In this document: one piece after another, positions 33,697 to 42,658 of the stretch
Numbering within the stretch: position 1 is the first letter of the stretch
Layout: each line of letters begins with the position of its first letter
Assembly: GCF_004122735.1 (NCBI RefSeq)
Contig: NZ_SDIF01000021.1
Span: 1-64,000, forward strand
Reading direction: 5' to 3'
Length of the DNA: 64,000 nucleotides
From: Streptomyces sioyaensis
Lineage (GTDB): Bacteria > Actinomycetota > Actinomycetes > Streptomycetales > Streptomycetaceae
Program-made: the position numbers and the translations under genes
Notes under the pieces: model-generated
Seen by the model: only the letters and a program-made list of their open reading frames with translations
What the model was told of the DNA's origin: nothing
The model's database searches: none

Positions 33697-34305
33697 TCAG
33701 GCGAGACCGATCTGCTGGTAGAAGGTCCGGTTGTCCCAGAAGAGAAACTCCTCCTCCATCACTCCGAGCTTGTTCCAGATGCCGACCGTGGCCATGTTGA
33801 TGGCGAACTTCTTGCCCGTCGGCTGGATGAAGCCGCCGTTGCCGTCCGGCATGGGGCGGGTGAAGGTGCCCTGCATGACGCCGGTCACCGAGGTCAGGTT
33901 GTCCTTGGCGATGCGGATCGGGTGCTCGGTGATGCGCGTGTCCGGCGCCCAGACGAACTGGCTCTTCATGTCGGCGATGTGCCGGTCGATGCCGTCCGTG
34001 TAGTGACCGTCGGGCCAGTGGACGCGGATGTTCTGGGCGTGGCTCTCACTGAGCCGGTCCCACTGCTGACCGGAGTAGACGACGAAGTCCAGCTCGTCGA
34101 AGACCTTGAGGTGCTTGCGCTCCGTATCGGTCAGGTGAGCCGGCCAAAGCGACTCGGCCTGCGGGGTGGAGGCCGGGTCGCCGAGCAGTTCCCGGCTGCC
34201 TGTGGCTGCGGTTGCCAGGTCGGTTCCGCTGGATATCGCGGTGATGGCGAGGGCGCCCAGGGCGGCGGCGCCTCCGCTTCGGAGGACGTTGCGGCGGTCG
34301 ATCAT
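33697..34305 (-). CDS. Tat-exported SnoaL/NTF2-like protein
   Basis: 202 residues; AAGGA precedes the ATG at 34305. The N-terminus MIDRRNVLRSGGAAALGALA is a twin-arginine signal with a hydrophobic core and Ala-rich cleavage region (~35), so a folded protein is exported. The mature part resembles the SnoaL-like/NTF2 cone fold: ERKHLKVFDELDFVVYSGQQ, RVHWPDGHYTDGIDRHIADM and the terminal EEEFLFWDNRTFYQQIGLA. Members include polyketide cyclases, isomerases and uncharacterised secreted proteins. It is divergent from the CGNR protein with a 27-bp dyad between them. The enzymatic role is unknown. Confidence 0.8.
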   Translation of the reverse strand: MIDRRNVLRSGGAAALGALAITAISSGTDLATAATGSRELLGDPASTPQAESLWPAHLTDTERKHLKVFDELDFVVYSGQQWDRLSESHAQNIRVHWPDGHYTDGIDRHIADMKSQFVWAPDTRITEHPIRIAKDNLTSVTGVMQGTFTRPMPDGNGGFIQPTGKKFAINMATVGIWNKLGVMEEEFLFWDNRTFYQQIGLA

Positions 34306-34389
34306 GTCGATTCCTTGTCTACAAGATCACGCTGGGGGAAGGGGGCGTGCTATTGAAGTTTCAAGCACATCGATCGTGGAGAGTGTAGT

Positions 34390-34416
34390 TGAGGATTCAA
34401 GTAGATGGAATCCTCA
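34390..34416. promoter_or_regulatory. 27-bp dyad between SnoaL-like and CGNR genes
   Basis: TGAGGATTC (34390-34398) and GAATCCTCA (34408-34416) are perfect 9-base arms with a 9-base spacer, in a locally AT-rich divergent promoter region. It is a strong operator candidate; the CGNR protein is the adjacent possible binder. Confidence 0.68.
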
Positions 34417-34529
34417 GGATGGTGTCGAGGTGTGCGATCACGTCGTCGCGGTCACTTCGCGCAGGTGGTCGTAGTGGCTGGATCATTCGCCCAAGCCCGA
34501 GTCACGCTGCAACCCGCTAAGGTGGTTCC

Positions 34530-35105
34530 ATGCGTGCTGGGTTCCCTGACTTCCGCCTCGGTAAGGTGCTGGCGACCAGCTTCACGGGGACTCTGTCGGA
34601 GCGTCATGGCGAGGCTGTGGAGCGCATTCCCACGCCGCAGCGACTCATCGACTGGCTGGCAGTGAACGGCCTCGCCGTGGACTCCTGCACCACTGCCCAG
34701 CTCGACCTCGCTCGGGAACTGAGGGAGTCGATTCACGCCGCCGCGACAGCGGCCGCGATCCAGGGCGCTCTCCCCGCATCTGCTGTCCACGTCATCAATG
34801 ACCGCAGCGCTCAGGGTCGGGCCGCGGCGATCCTGACATCCGAGGGTCAGCGGCGATGGCGGCTCAGCTCGGCTTCCTGCGTGGAAGATGCCCTCAGTGT
34901 GATCGCCGCCGACGCGATCAGCCTCATCGCGGGCGAACGAGACGGAAAATTGGCCTTGTGCGCGTCACCGACCTGCCAAGCCGCCTTCTTCGACACCAGC
35001 CAAAGCCGCACCCGCAAATGGTGTGACATGAACACGTGCGGGAATCGTCAGAAGAAGGCGCGCTTCCATGCCAACCAGCGCAAAAACCCCAGATCAGCGG
35101 AGTGA
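34530..35105 (+). CDS. CGNR zinc-finger (ABATE domain) protein
   Basis: 191 residues. The N-terminal ABATE domain (~15-130) contains DWLAVNGLAV and DLARELRESIHAAATAA. The C-terminal zf-CGNR (~140-185) carries C144-x4-C149 and C165-x4-C170-GNR, followed by basic KKARFH typical of DNA contact. Members are presumed stress-responsive or self-controlled transcription factors in actinomycetes, most uncharacterised. It is divergent from the Tat-exported SnoaL-like gene, which it likely regulates through the intervening dyad; its 3' end overlaps the convergent hydrolase by 12 bases. Confidence 0.87.
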   Translation: MRAGFPDFRLGKVLATSFTGTLSERHGEAVERIPTPQRLIDWLAVNGLAVDSCTTAQLDLARELRESIHAAATAAAIQGALPASAVHVINDRSAQGRAAAILTSEGQRRWRLSSASCVEDALSVIAADAISLIAGERDGKLALCASPTCQAAFFDTSQSRTRKWCDMNTCGNRQKKARFHANQRKNPRSAE

Positions 35106-35906
35106 TCGGTACCTCTTCACCACCTGAGATGTGTCTCCTGCGGGCCGTGGTCCGTGGATGTACTGGTCGGCCCAGGCGCTGATGATGTGGGCGGCTCGCT
35201 GTGCTTGTCCTCGGGCGGTCAGGAGATGGTCTGCCCCTTCGAGTGAGACGAAGCTTCGCGGGTGCCGTGCCTCGCGGAAGATCTCTCCGGCGTTGTCGAT
35301 GTCGACGGTGTTGTCGGTCGGCGAATGCAGGACGAGTAGTGGTAGGTCCAACTCGCCGATCCGGTCCCGCAGGTGAGCACGGCGGACGTCTTCGACGAAG
35401 GCGCGCTTGAGGACCAGGGTCCGCCCGCCGACGAACCACTCGTGCGACCCTTCGCTGAGCACGCGATCCACGACCGCGTCGTACTGTCGCTCGACGTGGC
35501 TGGGATCGACCGGTGCCCCGATCGTGGCGACCGCGCGGACGCCGGTGGCCTCGGCCGCCGCGGCGAGGACGGCGGCGCCTCCCCATGAGTGCCCCACCAG
35601 CAGGTCTGCCGGAGTCCCACGCTCCGCCATCATGGCTGCGGCACGGATCGTGTCCTGGACCTTGACGGTGAAGGAACCGTCCCCCCAGTCGCCGTCGGAG
35701 TCCCCGATCCCGAGGTTGTCGAAGCGCAGCATGCCGATCCCCTCGCGTGCCAGCTGCTTGCTGACACGCGACGCGGCCGGCGAGCCCTTGCCGAGCGTGA
35801 ATCCGTGCACGAAAATCCCCCAGCCGCGGATCTCGCCGTCCGGCAGGTCGATCGCTCCGGCCAATTCGGGGCCGACGACGCTCGGGAATCTCACTTTTTC
35901 GCTCAT
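35094..35906 (-). CDS. Alpha/beta hydrolase (OsmC-associated-type)
   Basis: 270 residues, cytosolic. The fold shows GIFVHGFTLGKGSPAASRVS (oxyanion loop), RFDNLGIGDSDGDWGD and the nucleophile Ser107 in GHSWGG; the acid is in HSPTDNTVD and the His in EGADHLLT. It resembles the hydrolase half of the alpha/beta hydrolase-OsmC fusion proteins, but no OsmC domain follows here. The stop overlaps the convergent CGNR gene by 12 bases, and the start has a weak ribosome site. Substrate unknown. Confidence 0.82.
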   Translation of the reverse strand: MSEKVRFPSVVGPELAGAIDLPDGEIRGWGIFVHGFTLGKGSPAASRVSKQLAREGIGMLRFDNLGIGDSDGDWGDGSFTVKVQDTIRAAAMMAERGTPADLLVGHSWGGAAVLAAAAEATGVRAVATIGAPVDPSHVERQYDAVVDRVLSEGSHEWFVGGRTLVLKRAFVEDVRRAHLRDRIGELDLPLLVLHSPTDNTVDIDNAGEIFREARHPRSFVSLEGADHLLTARGQAQRAAHIISAWADQYIHGPRPAGDTSQVVKRYRSLR

Positions 35907-36029
35907 GTTGTGATCACCTAGGCAGGGGCTGTTCGTGGAGCAGGGAAGACAAGGGTGCCACCGGCCGGCGCCACGCGCGCGCTCCGGGCAGGGGAGCGGC
36001 GAGCGCGGTGCCTGCCGTGATCGGCGCCG

Positions 36030-37574
36030 TCAGGCGGGCGGCTTCCGGTCGGAGGACTGCTCGGTGGTGAGCAGTGCGGTGATCTCCTCGGCGAGGTGCG
36101 GGCCGAGCTCGCCCCAGCCGTCCTTGTAGCCGTAGACGCCGGCCAGGGTGCGGGCCTCGTAGTCGCCGTTCATGATCTCGATGTCGGTGGCCGTGATGAG
36201 CGCCGGGTGGGCGACACCGACGGCCGCCGAGACCTTCAGCAGCTCCTTGCGGAGGGTCCGCAGGTAGACGGCGGCCCGGGTGGCCTTCGAGGTCGGGTCG
36301 AGGCCGCGGGCCAGCCACGGGCTCTGGGTGGCGATGCCGGTGGGGCACTTGTCGGTGTGGCACTTCTGCGCCTGGATGCAGCCGATCGACAGCATCGCCT
36401 CACGGGCCACGTTGATCATGTCGGCACCCAGAGCGAAGGCGACCGCGGCGTTCTCGGGCAGGCCGAGCTTGCCGGAGGCGATGAACGTCAGGTCGTCGGT
36501 CAGCCCCCGCTCGGCGAAGGCGCCGTAGACCCGGGAGAAGCCCATCCGGAAGGGCAGCGACACCGAGTCGGAGAAGGTGAGCGGCGCCGCCCCGGTGCCG
36601 CCCTCGCCGCCGTCGATGGTCACGAAGTCGACACCACGGTCACCACGCGCCATCAGCGTGGCCAGCTCCTGCCAGAACTCCATCTCGCCCACCGCGCTCT
36701 TGATCCCGACCGGCAGGCCGGTCTCGGTGGCGAGCAGTTCGACGAAGTCGAGCATCGAGTCGACGTCGCCGAACGCGGTGTGCCGCGACGGGGAAGCGCA
36801 GTCCTCGCCGAGCGGGATGCCGCGGATCCCGGCGATCTCCGGTGTCACCTTCGCGCCCGGCAGCATTCCGCCCAGCCCGGGCTTGGCACCCTGGGAGAGC
36901 TTGATCTCTATCGCCTTGACCGGGGCGCCGGCGACCACGTCCTTGAGCTTGTCGATGTTGAAGCTGCCGTCCTCGTTGCGGCAGCCGAAGTAGGACGTAC
37001 CGATTTGCAGGACGAGGTCGCCGCCGTTGCGGTGGTACGGCGAGAGACCGCCCTCGCCCGTGTTGTGCAGGGTGCCCGCCAGCGCCGCCCCCTTGTTGAG
37101 CGCCGTGACTGCCGCGCCGGAGAGCGAGCCGAAGCTCATCGCCGAGATGTTCACCACGCTCGCCGGCCGGAACGCCTTGGCGCGCCCGCGCGGCCCGCCC
37201 AGCACCTTGGCTGACGGCAGTGGGGCCTGCGGGTCGTGCAGGTCGGGCAACGTGCCGGCGAACGTGCGCTGCTTCAGGTAGGCGTGCCCCTGCGTGTGCT
37301 CGACGTCGTTGTCGGTTCCGAACCCGAAGTAGTTGTTCTCCCCCTTCGCCGACGCGTAGATCCAGGTGCGCTGGTCACGACTGAACGGGCGCTCCTCGTC
37401 GTTGGAGGTCACTATGTACTGCCGCAGCTCCGGCCCGATCGTCTCCAACAGGTACCGGGCGTGCCCGAGCACAGGGAAGTTCCGGAGCAGTGCGTGCTTC
37501 TTCTGGACAAGGTCACGAGCGGCCACCAGCGCCAATGCTGTTGCGGTGGCCGTGGCGATGCTCCGGGCGCGCAT
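36030..37574 (-). CDS. FMN-binding glutamate-synthase-domain protein (GltS family, orphan)
   Basis: 514 residues from the ATG at 37574 (GAGGAGAGGAA upstream). After a short hydrophobic N-terminus (ATATALALVAARDLV) the remainder is the FMN/3Fe-4S barrel of large-subunit glutamate synthases: VNISAMSFGSLSGAAVTALN, GEGGLSPYH, IEIKLSQGAKPGLGGMLPG, TIDGGEGGTGAAPLTF and CIQAQKCHTDKCPTGIATQ with the cluster cysteines. The amidotransferase and GXGXG domains of real GltB are absent, as in the widespread stand-alone family of unknown physiological reaction. The hydrophobic start suggests membrane association. No GltD partner is nearby. Confidence 0.88.
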   Translation of the reverse strand: MRARSIATATATALALVAARDLVQKKHALLRNFPVLGHARYLLETIGPELRQYIVTSNDEERPFSRDQRTWIYASAKGENNYFGFGTDNDVEHTQGHAYLKQRTFAGTLPDLHDPQAPLPSAKVLGGPRGRAKAFRPASVVNISAMSFGSLSGAAVTALNKGAALAGTLHNTGEGGLSPYHRNGGDLVLQIGTSYFGCRNEDGSFNIDKLKDVVAGAPVKAIEIKLSQGAKPGLGGMLPGAKVTPEIAGIRGIPLGEDCASPSRHTAFGDVDSMLDFVELLATETGLPVGIKSAVGEMEFWQELATLMARGDRGVDFVTIDGGEGGTGAAPLTFSDSVSLPFRMGFSRVYGAFAERGLTDDLTFIASGKLGLPENAAVAFALGADMINVAREAMLSIGCIQAQKCHTDKCPTGIATQSPWLARGLDPTSKATRAAVYLRTLRKELLKVSAAVGVAHPALITATDIEIMNGDYEARTLAGVYGYKDGWGELGPHLAEEITALLTTEQSSDRKPPA

Positions 37575-37856
37575 GAACGTTCCTCTCCTCGATGCTCGAC
37601 TCCATCGCCATGCGGCGGAGTCGTCGTGCCGGGCGTTGGGCGGCGGGCACGACCCAGCGGGCGTCAGCGTTCGTCGGAGAACGCCAAGTGATACTAGGGG
37701 TTCGCCCGGAGCGAGGGTCGCGGGTGGGGTGGTCTTCCCAGTGGCGGGTGGTCCAGGCGCGTCGGAACAGGCCATGCACGGTGACGCCCGTGTGACACGG
37801 CGTAACGTCGGTACTCCTCGACAACCCGGCGATGGCGTCCCAGCCGGGCGGAGGTC

Positions 37857-38003
37857 TCCGTGTGCTTCAAGCAGTTTCCTGATCTTCAGCAGGGTGCGGT
37901 ACATGGTTGTGCGACTGCTGCCGAAGAGTACGGCGAGGAGTTCCGCAGCCAGGGCGACCCGTAGGTGGAGCACGGTGGCCAGGACCTGGTCGGGGAAGAC
38001 GAG
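37857..38003 (-). pseudogene. Transposase HTH fragment (IS5/HARBI1-like)
   Basis: The minus-strand frame reads VLATVLHLRVALAAELLAVL followed by FGSSRTTMYRTLLKIRKLLE, the helix-turn-helix that precedes the DDE domain in IS5-like or HARBI1-like transposases. Both ends are lost; no DDE domain or terminal inverted repeat was seen. It marks a past insertion beside the GltS gene. Confidence 0.6.
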
Positions 38004-38117
38004 CCGGGGCGGCGGCCACGTCAGGCCCGCTTCCGGGGCGCGACCTCCGAGGAGCCCCGGTGCCCGCGGAGCCGGTGCGGCTCCGCGGGCCGCCCCACCG
38101 CTGCCGGGCGGAGAGGT

Positions 38118-38318
38118 TCAGGGGGTGTGGCGCACCTGGATGGCGGCGGCCGGGCAGACGGCGGCCGCTTCACGGGTGAGGGCGTGCTGGTCGTGCGGGG
38201 GCTCCGGCTCCAGGACGACGACGATTCCGTCCTCGTCGCGTTGGTCGAAGACCTCGGGGGCGATCAGGACGCACTGTCCGGCGCCGCAGCACTTCTCCTC
38301 GTCGACGGTGATCTTCAT
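38118..38318 (-). CDS. P450-associated [3Fe-4S] ferredoxin
   Basis: 66 residues with AGAAGGAGA before the ATG. The cluster cysteines are Cys10, Cys16 and Cys55 (KCCGAGQCV and VCPAAAI), with Ala13 where a fourth ligand would stand, as usual for streptomycete ferredoxins that donate electrons to cytochromes P450. It is 46 bases downstream of the P450 frame and in the same direction, so they were an operon. With the P450 broken, its partner today may be elsewhere. Confidence 0.9.
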   Translation of the reverse strand: MKITVDEEKCCGAGQCVLIAPEVFDQRDEDGIVVVLEPEPPHDQHALTREAAAVCPAAAIQVRHTP

Positions 38319-38364
38319 GTGGGGGTCTCCTTCTGTCGGGGGTCGTACGTGTGCTCTCCTGCCG

Positions 38365-39273
38365 TCACCAGCGGACGGGGACCTCGCTAAGGCCGCCGAC
38401 CAGCAGTCCTTCGAGGCGTTCGAGGTCGGTGGCGGGGATGTCCAGTTCGAGGGAGGGGAGCCTGCGCAGCAGAACTTCGAGGGCGACCTGGAGTTCGGTG
38501 CGGGCCAGGGCCTGGCCCAGGCAGGAGTGGGGTCCCGCGCCGAAGGCCAGGTGAGGGTTGGGAGTGCGGGTCACGTCCATCTCGGCGGCGTTCTCGAAGG
38601 CGGTCTCGTCCCGGTTCGCCGCGGCCAGGGCGCACACCACCGTGGTGCCGTTGGGGAGGACCTCGCCCCCGATCTCGACGTCCTCGGTGAGGTAACGCCT
38701 CAGGCCGAACCCACCGTTGGCGTCGAAGCGCAGCGCCTCCTCGACGGTGCTGCGTACCAACGAGGGGTTCTCCAACAGCCGTTCCCACCGGGTGCGGTCG
38801 GCCAGCAGCATGGCGACCATCTTGCCGATCATGTTGGCCGTCGTCTCGTGCCCGGCCACCAGCAGACCTATGCCGGTGCCCAGCAGCTCCGCGTCCGTCA
38901 GCGCCTCACCTTCGCCGCTGCTCTCCTCGATCAGGGTGCTGAGCAGGTCGTCGGTGGGCTCGGCGCGTTTGGCGGCGATGTGGCCGGACATGTAGGCCAC
39001 GAGTTCGCCGACCGCCGTCTGCCGTTCCTGTGCGGAGTACCGGGTGAGGCTGAGGTAGTTGTCGGACCAGTAGGAGAAGCGGTCCCGGTCCTCGGCGGGC
39101 ACGCCGAGCATGTCGCAGATCACGTAGACCGGCAGCGGGAAGGCGAAGTGCGCCTTGAGGTCGCCGGAGTTGCCGCGCCCGGTCATCTCGTCGAGGAGCT
39201 GGTCCGCGATCGCGGCCATCGGGGGCCGCAGGGCGGCCATGCGCTTGGCGGTGAACCACCTTGCCGGGGCGGG
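38365..39273 (-). pseudogene. Cytochrome P450 lacking the N-terminal third
   Basis: From ~39261 (RWFTAKRM) to the stop the frame carries a normal P450 C-terminal two-thirds: I-helix AGHETTANM, K-helix ExxR in EALRFD, and the heme loop FGAGPHSCLGQALAR with the Cys ligand. A TGA closes the frame just upstream (39274-39276). P450s of this class run near 400 residues; about 100 N-terminal residues are missing. A possible N-terminal relic, MSFTELRSEPVPDLDHAKAG, is in another frame at ~39364. An ATG at 39240 could give a 291-residue product, unlikely to fold or bind substrate. Confidence 0.85.
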
Positions 39274-39424
39274 TCACCACGCCGCGCCCGCCGGGTCCAC
39301 GGAGCCCCGCCTTGGCGTGGTCGAGGTCGGGAACTGGCTCTGACCGCAGTTCCGTGAAGCTCATGGTTGGGTGAGGATCCGGGTCCGAAGGAGCGTGAAG
39401 GACGCGCGGCCATACGGCACCGGG

Positions 39425-39940
39425 GTCGTCGAGGAAGCGGGCGATGCCGAAGTCGCCGATCTTCAGGGTGTCGTCGGCGCCCAGCAGGAGGTTGGCCGGC
39501 TTGATGTCCCGGTGCACGATGCCCTGCCGATGCGCGGCGGCCAGCCCAACGGCAGCCTGTGCGGCGATACGGGCCACGTGCTCGGCGGGCAGCGGTCCGT
39601 AGACGGTGAGCAGGTCGGCGAGGCTGTCCCCGTCGACGAGCTCCATCACCAGGAACAGACGGTCTTCGTGCTCGCCGAAGTCGAGAACGCCGACCACGTG
39701 CGGGTGGCTGAGGCGACCGGCGGTCTGTGCCTCCAGCCGGAAGCGGGAGGTCGCGGTGGGGTCGGAGTCGTGGGGGAGCATGAGTTTCACGGCAACCGGT
39801 CTGCCGAGCATCTCGTCGAAGCCCCGCCAGACCTCCCCCATCGCGCCCCGCCCGAGGGCGTCTCCCAGCCGGTATCGGCCCGCTATCAGCACTTGTTCTT
39901 CATCCTCATGCCCAATGACGTCCTGATCGCTGCAAGCCAT
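39425..39940 (-). pseudogene. Serine/threonine protein kinase, 3'-truncated
   Basis: From the ATG at 39940 the frame encodes the first ~172 residues of a Hanks-type kinase: glycine loop LGRGAMGEVW, Lys52 in VAVKLM, catalytic loop HRDIKPANLL (143-152) and DFG (163-165). Homology ends near 39425, before the activation segment and C-lobe; no transmembrane or PASTA region remains. The open frame continues out of kinase sequence toward the P450 fragment. The upstream ribosome site is poor. A deletion that fused kinase and P450 remnants is the simplest explanation. Confidence 0.82.
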
Positions 39941-41468
39941 GGCTCGCCGTGGGGCGCGGATCAAGGTGCGGGGGGCCGCAGCGGCCCCAGCTTACCGGCC
40001 CTGCAACCTTGTCCTTCCGGGCGGCGCAGAGCCCGGCTGCTACGGGCAGCCCCGCCAGAGGGCGGGATGCGTGCACGGTTCTCGGCTGAGTCGTGACGGT
40101 TTCAAGTTGCTCCATTCACAAGAGCGCTGGATTCGTGGCCATCTCCAGCCATCAGTGACATTTCAGGGACATGGCGCGCAGGAAGGAGTGACCCGATCAC
40201 GAGGGTCGAGGTGCTCACCCTCATGGAGAGGTGCGCGGGCGCCGATTGCAGGAGCGGGCTGGTTCCCCCCGTGCCGGCCCGCTCCCGCGCACATACGCCA
40301 GCCCGGGCGTCCCACGTGGCAGTGGCACCCGGGCTGCCGTCAGTAGCGAATCCTCAGAGGCCGTCGGATGGCACCGGCGGCCAGGATATTCGCCCTCTCG
40401 CACGCGTCCACGACGGTCTGCCCGGCATTCACGTCGGCGACGCGCGACTGGCAGTTTTCCATCCGGAGCATCATCTCTACATCCGGAGCATCATCGCACT
40501 CCGCCATTCTTCGGTGCAGCGGGTCCGCGGAAAGTGGATGAGGATGAGGTCATCAGAAGAAGCGGATGCTGTCACGCAGAGCGCCTATGACGTTCGCCGC
40601 GAGAGGCGAGTGCCGGTGCTGGCTCCGTGCTCGGCGTCACTTGGCACCCCGGAGTTCTGAAATCGAGGTTCTCATGGCCCAACAATCCACGCCTTGGGCT
40701 CAAGGGACCGAAAGCAAGCACACTCGGGTGATTACCTCAGGCCGGGCTTTTCACCCAATCGATGAGCCGAGCCCACCAGACGCCCCTCGACCGGCCCGGT
40801 GGACTCCCCGGGGCACCAGGAGCGCGTGTGCGTCGCGACGACCCGCCTTGTCGGGCTGGCGCCGATCCCGTTCGAGTCGCCGCTTTTACTGGGCGCGCAC
40901 GCTTGCGTTCCGCAGGCTCACACATGCACCGCTGAGTGTTGGGTACGCCCATGAGTACTTGGTCCACATGCCTTCCGCAACCCTCAAAGGTCAACTTCCG
41001 GCACGACGGACAGATAGCACGTTGGCACACGATTGCCTCCCTTGGTTCTTCGCTTGAGATCCACGATGTTCACGCCATCAACACAAGGAACTCCAGAATT
41101 TACAACTCCTTCAGAAAAGGCTTCCTTGTGCCGGCGTGGGCCGCCCTCATGAAGCCGAATCACGATCCAAGTTACCTCGTCGGCGGTCATAAAAATCCGG
41201 ACATGAGAGGCAGGCGCCGCATATCCGTCGCGGAGAGTATCTCACTAAGTGGTGCCAAGTGACCTGTTTGAAAAAATTCCCAGAGTTGCTCGGGACACCG
41301 AAACAATGGTTGCATCTCGCCCGGTCGAGAAAGGGAGGCACAGCGCCTTATGTCATTGCCCGTCACCGCACTGCTTTTGAGACCTTCGACCGGGCACAGC
41401 AAGGGCAGAAATCGAGAACGGCAACCACTCTCCCCGAAGGAGTGGTGCGCCGGCCAGAAGGGAGCAAC
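39941..41468. other. Gene-poor 1.5-kb interval with lower-GC stretch
   Basis: No recognised gene. It holds a 20-base direct duplication (CATCCGGAGCATCATC at 40460 and 40480), a gene-tail relic at 40737-40787 and an unusually AT-rich part at ~41030-41330. In that part a 108-codon open frame (40936-41262) abuts another frame opening with GTG at 41259, but neither resembles known proteins. The promoter for the four-cysteine/YeeE operon should lie at its right end. Confidence 0.5.
40737..40787 (-). pseudogene. C-terminal relic of the four-cysteine protein, inverted
   Basis: The minus strand reads RGVWWARLIDWVKSPA then stop, closely matching [16 protein letters not shown] at the end of the intact gene at 41469-42005. 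Nucleotide similarity is also visible across the same stretch. No cysteine-containing N-terminal half was found attached. Confidence 0.6.
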
Positions 41469-42005
41469 GTGAGTTGCTCGCATGCCACAGGATGCCCCCT
41501 TTTCCCTCTGCTCAGGGCGAGCCTGCAAGGGTGGCGCGAGTACTACTGCGACAGCGCAGATCGATGGCTCGGCTGTGCCCGCTACCAGATGTCACTCACC
41601 GGCGAGCGCGTGCCGATCAGCCTGCTGCCCAACGGGGCCAGCGCGCGACACCTCGAAGCCCCGGCCGAGGCGGGCCGATCCAGCGCCACCAGCGCGGCGG
41701 CCGCCCCTCGACAGTCCCCGCCGCCACGCCCCACTCCGGGGTCACCGGAGCCCGCGCCCTGGCCCCATCCAGCACCGACCCAGCCGCATGAGCAGTCACA
41801 GTCGGGGCCTGGAACCGCGACACCGGAAGCCATGGCTCAGTTCGGAGCCACACCTCCACCAGCAGATGTCTGGCATGACCGGCCGTCACCGCCCCCACAG
41901 GCCGACCGATCTTCAGAAAGCCTCGCTCGACAATCGCGGCACGCGCCCGCCCCGAAGCGCGGCTGGTGGGCTCGTTTTGCCGATTGGATGAGAGGACCCG
42001 CATGA
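41469..42005 (+). CDS. Four-cysteine protein coupled to YeeE-type sulfur transporter
   Basis: 178 residues from the GTG at 41469 (AAGGGAG upstream). The N-terminal ~55 residues carry Cys3-x5-Cys9-x17-Cys27-x8-Cys36 with conserved-looking context ([39 protein letters not shown]), a probable metal or Fe-S site. The middle (~60-160) is a long Pro/Ala/Ser-rich linker. The end, [16 protein letters not shown], is short, aromatic and basic, suggesting membrane-surface or partner docking. The stop overlaps the YeeE ATG, so the proteins are made together. Function is unknown; a redox or sulfane-sulfur relay role is inference. A frame extension to 41259 exists but lacks a ribosome site. Confidence 0.65.
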   Translation: MSCSHATGCPLFPLLRASLQGWREYYCDSADRWLGCARYQMSLTGERVPISLLPNGASARHLEAPAEAGRSSATSAAAAPRQSPPPRPTPGSPEPAPWPHPAPTQPHEQSQSGPGTATPEAMAQFGATPPPADVWHDRPSPPPQADRSSESLARQSRHAPAPKRGWWARFADWMRGPA

Positions 42006-42658
42006 GTACCTACTGGCCCTGGTGGGCGGGCGCTATCGGGCTCGCTCTGGTCACCATCAACCACACCCTCATCACTGATCGGTCTCTCGGGGTGTCGGCC
42101 GCGTGGGATCGCGTGCTGCACTGGCGTCGCGAACGCGAGCTCGAACGGATGGACGAGGAGTTCGCCGACGATCAAGCGCTGGTCGAGGCGCTTGCCGCAG
42201 CCACAGCGGAGCACTTCGGCACCGGCACCGGCGCGTCCACCGTGCCGCAGGAACCGTACGAGAAGTCGCAGCCGCTCGAAGCCAACGCCGAATCGGCAGC
42301 GAGTGAGCGCCCGGCAGCCACGAGCCTGCGCCCGGCTCCGCTGGTCACTCAGGCTGCCCTGCTGATATCGATCTTCCTCGGTGGGTTCATCGCCGCGGTC
42401 GCCTCCGGGCGGTTCCACCTCCGCTACGACATGGGCCCCGGTTTTCGGCACCTGGTCACCGCCGATTCGACCCCCATGGTCGCCATGCTGTTCGTGGGAG
42501 GTGTTCTGGTCGGCTTCGGCACTCGGCTGGCCGGTGGGTGCAGCTCCGGCCACGGACTCAGCGGCTGCGGCCGGCTGCGGCCGGTCAGCCTCGTCGCGAC
42601 CGCCGTGTTCTTCGGCACCGCCGTCGCGGTGTCGTTCCTGCTGTGGAAGGTGATCTGA
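42002..42658 (+). CDS. YeeE/YedE-family sulfur (thiosulfate-type) transporter subunit
   Basis: 218 residues. One N-terminal helix ([20 protein letters not shown]), a charged cytoplasmic insert (~35-110), then three helices (~115-215) including the signature [20 protein letters not shown], whose Cys-Gly-His cluster lines the sulfur path in YeeE proteins. It is half the size of fused YeeE and is complemented by the next gene, which supplies the second half-channel. It overlaps both neighbours. Physiological substrate is probably thiosulfate or another sulfur oxyanion, by family. Confidence 0.85.
   Translation: MSTYWPWWAGAIGLALVTINHTLITDRSLGVSAAWDRVLHWRRERELERMDEEFADDQALVEALAAATAEHFGTGTGASTVPQEPYEKSQPLEANAESAASERPAATSLRPAPLVTQAALLISIFLGGFIAAVASGRFHLRYDMGPGFRHLVTADSTPMVAMLFVGGVLVGFGTRLAGGCSSGHGLSGCGRLRPVSLVATAVFFGTAVAVSFLLWKVI

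Noticed and set aside
39240..39240. ATG at 39240 as start of a short functional P450
   Set aside because: It lies inside the TAKRMAALRP helix of normal P450s and would omit the N-terminal third including substrate-binding elements.
40936..41262. 108-codon open frame in the AT-rich segment
   Set aside because: No ribosome site, no recognisable homology and atypical codon use; kept only as part of the interval description.
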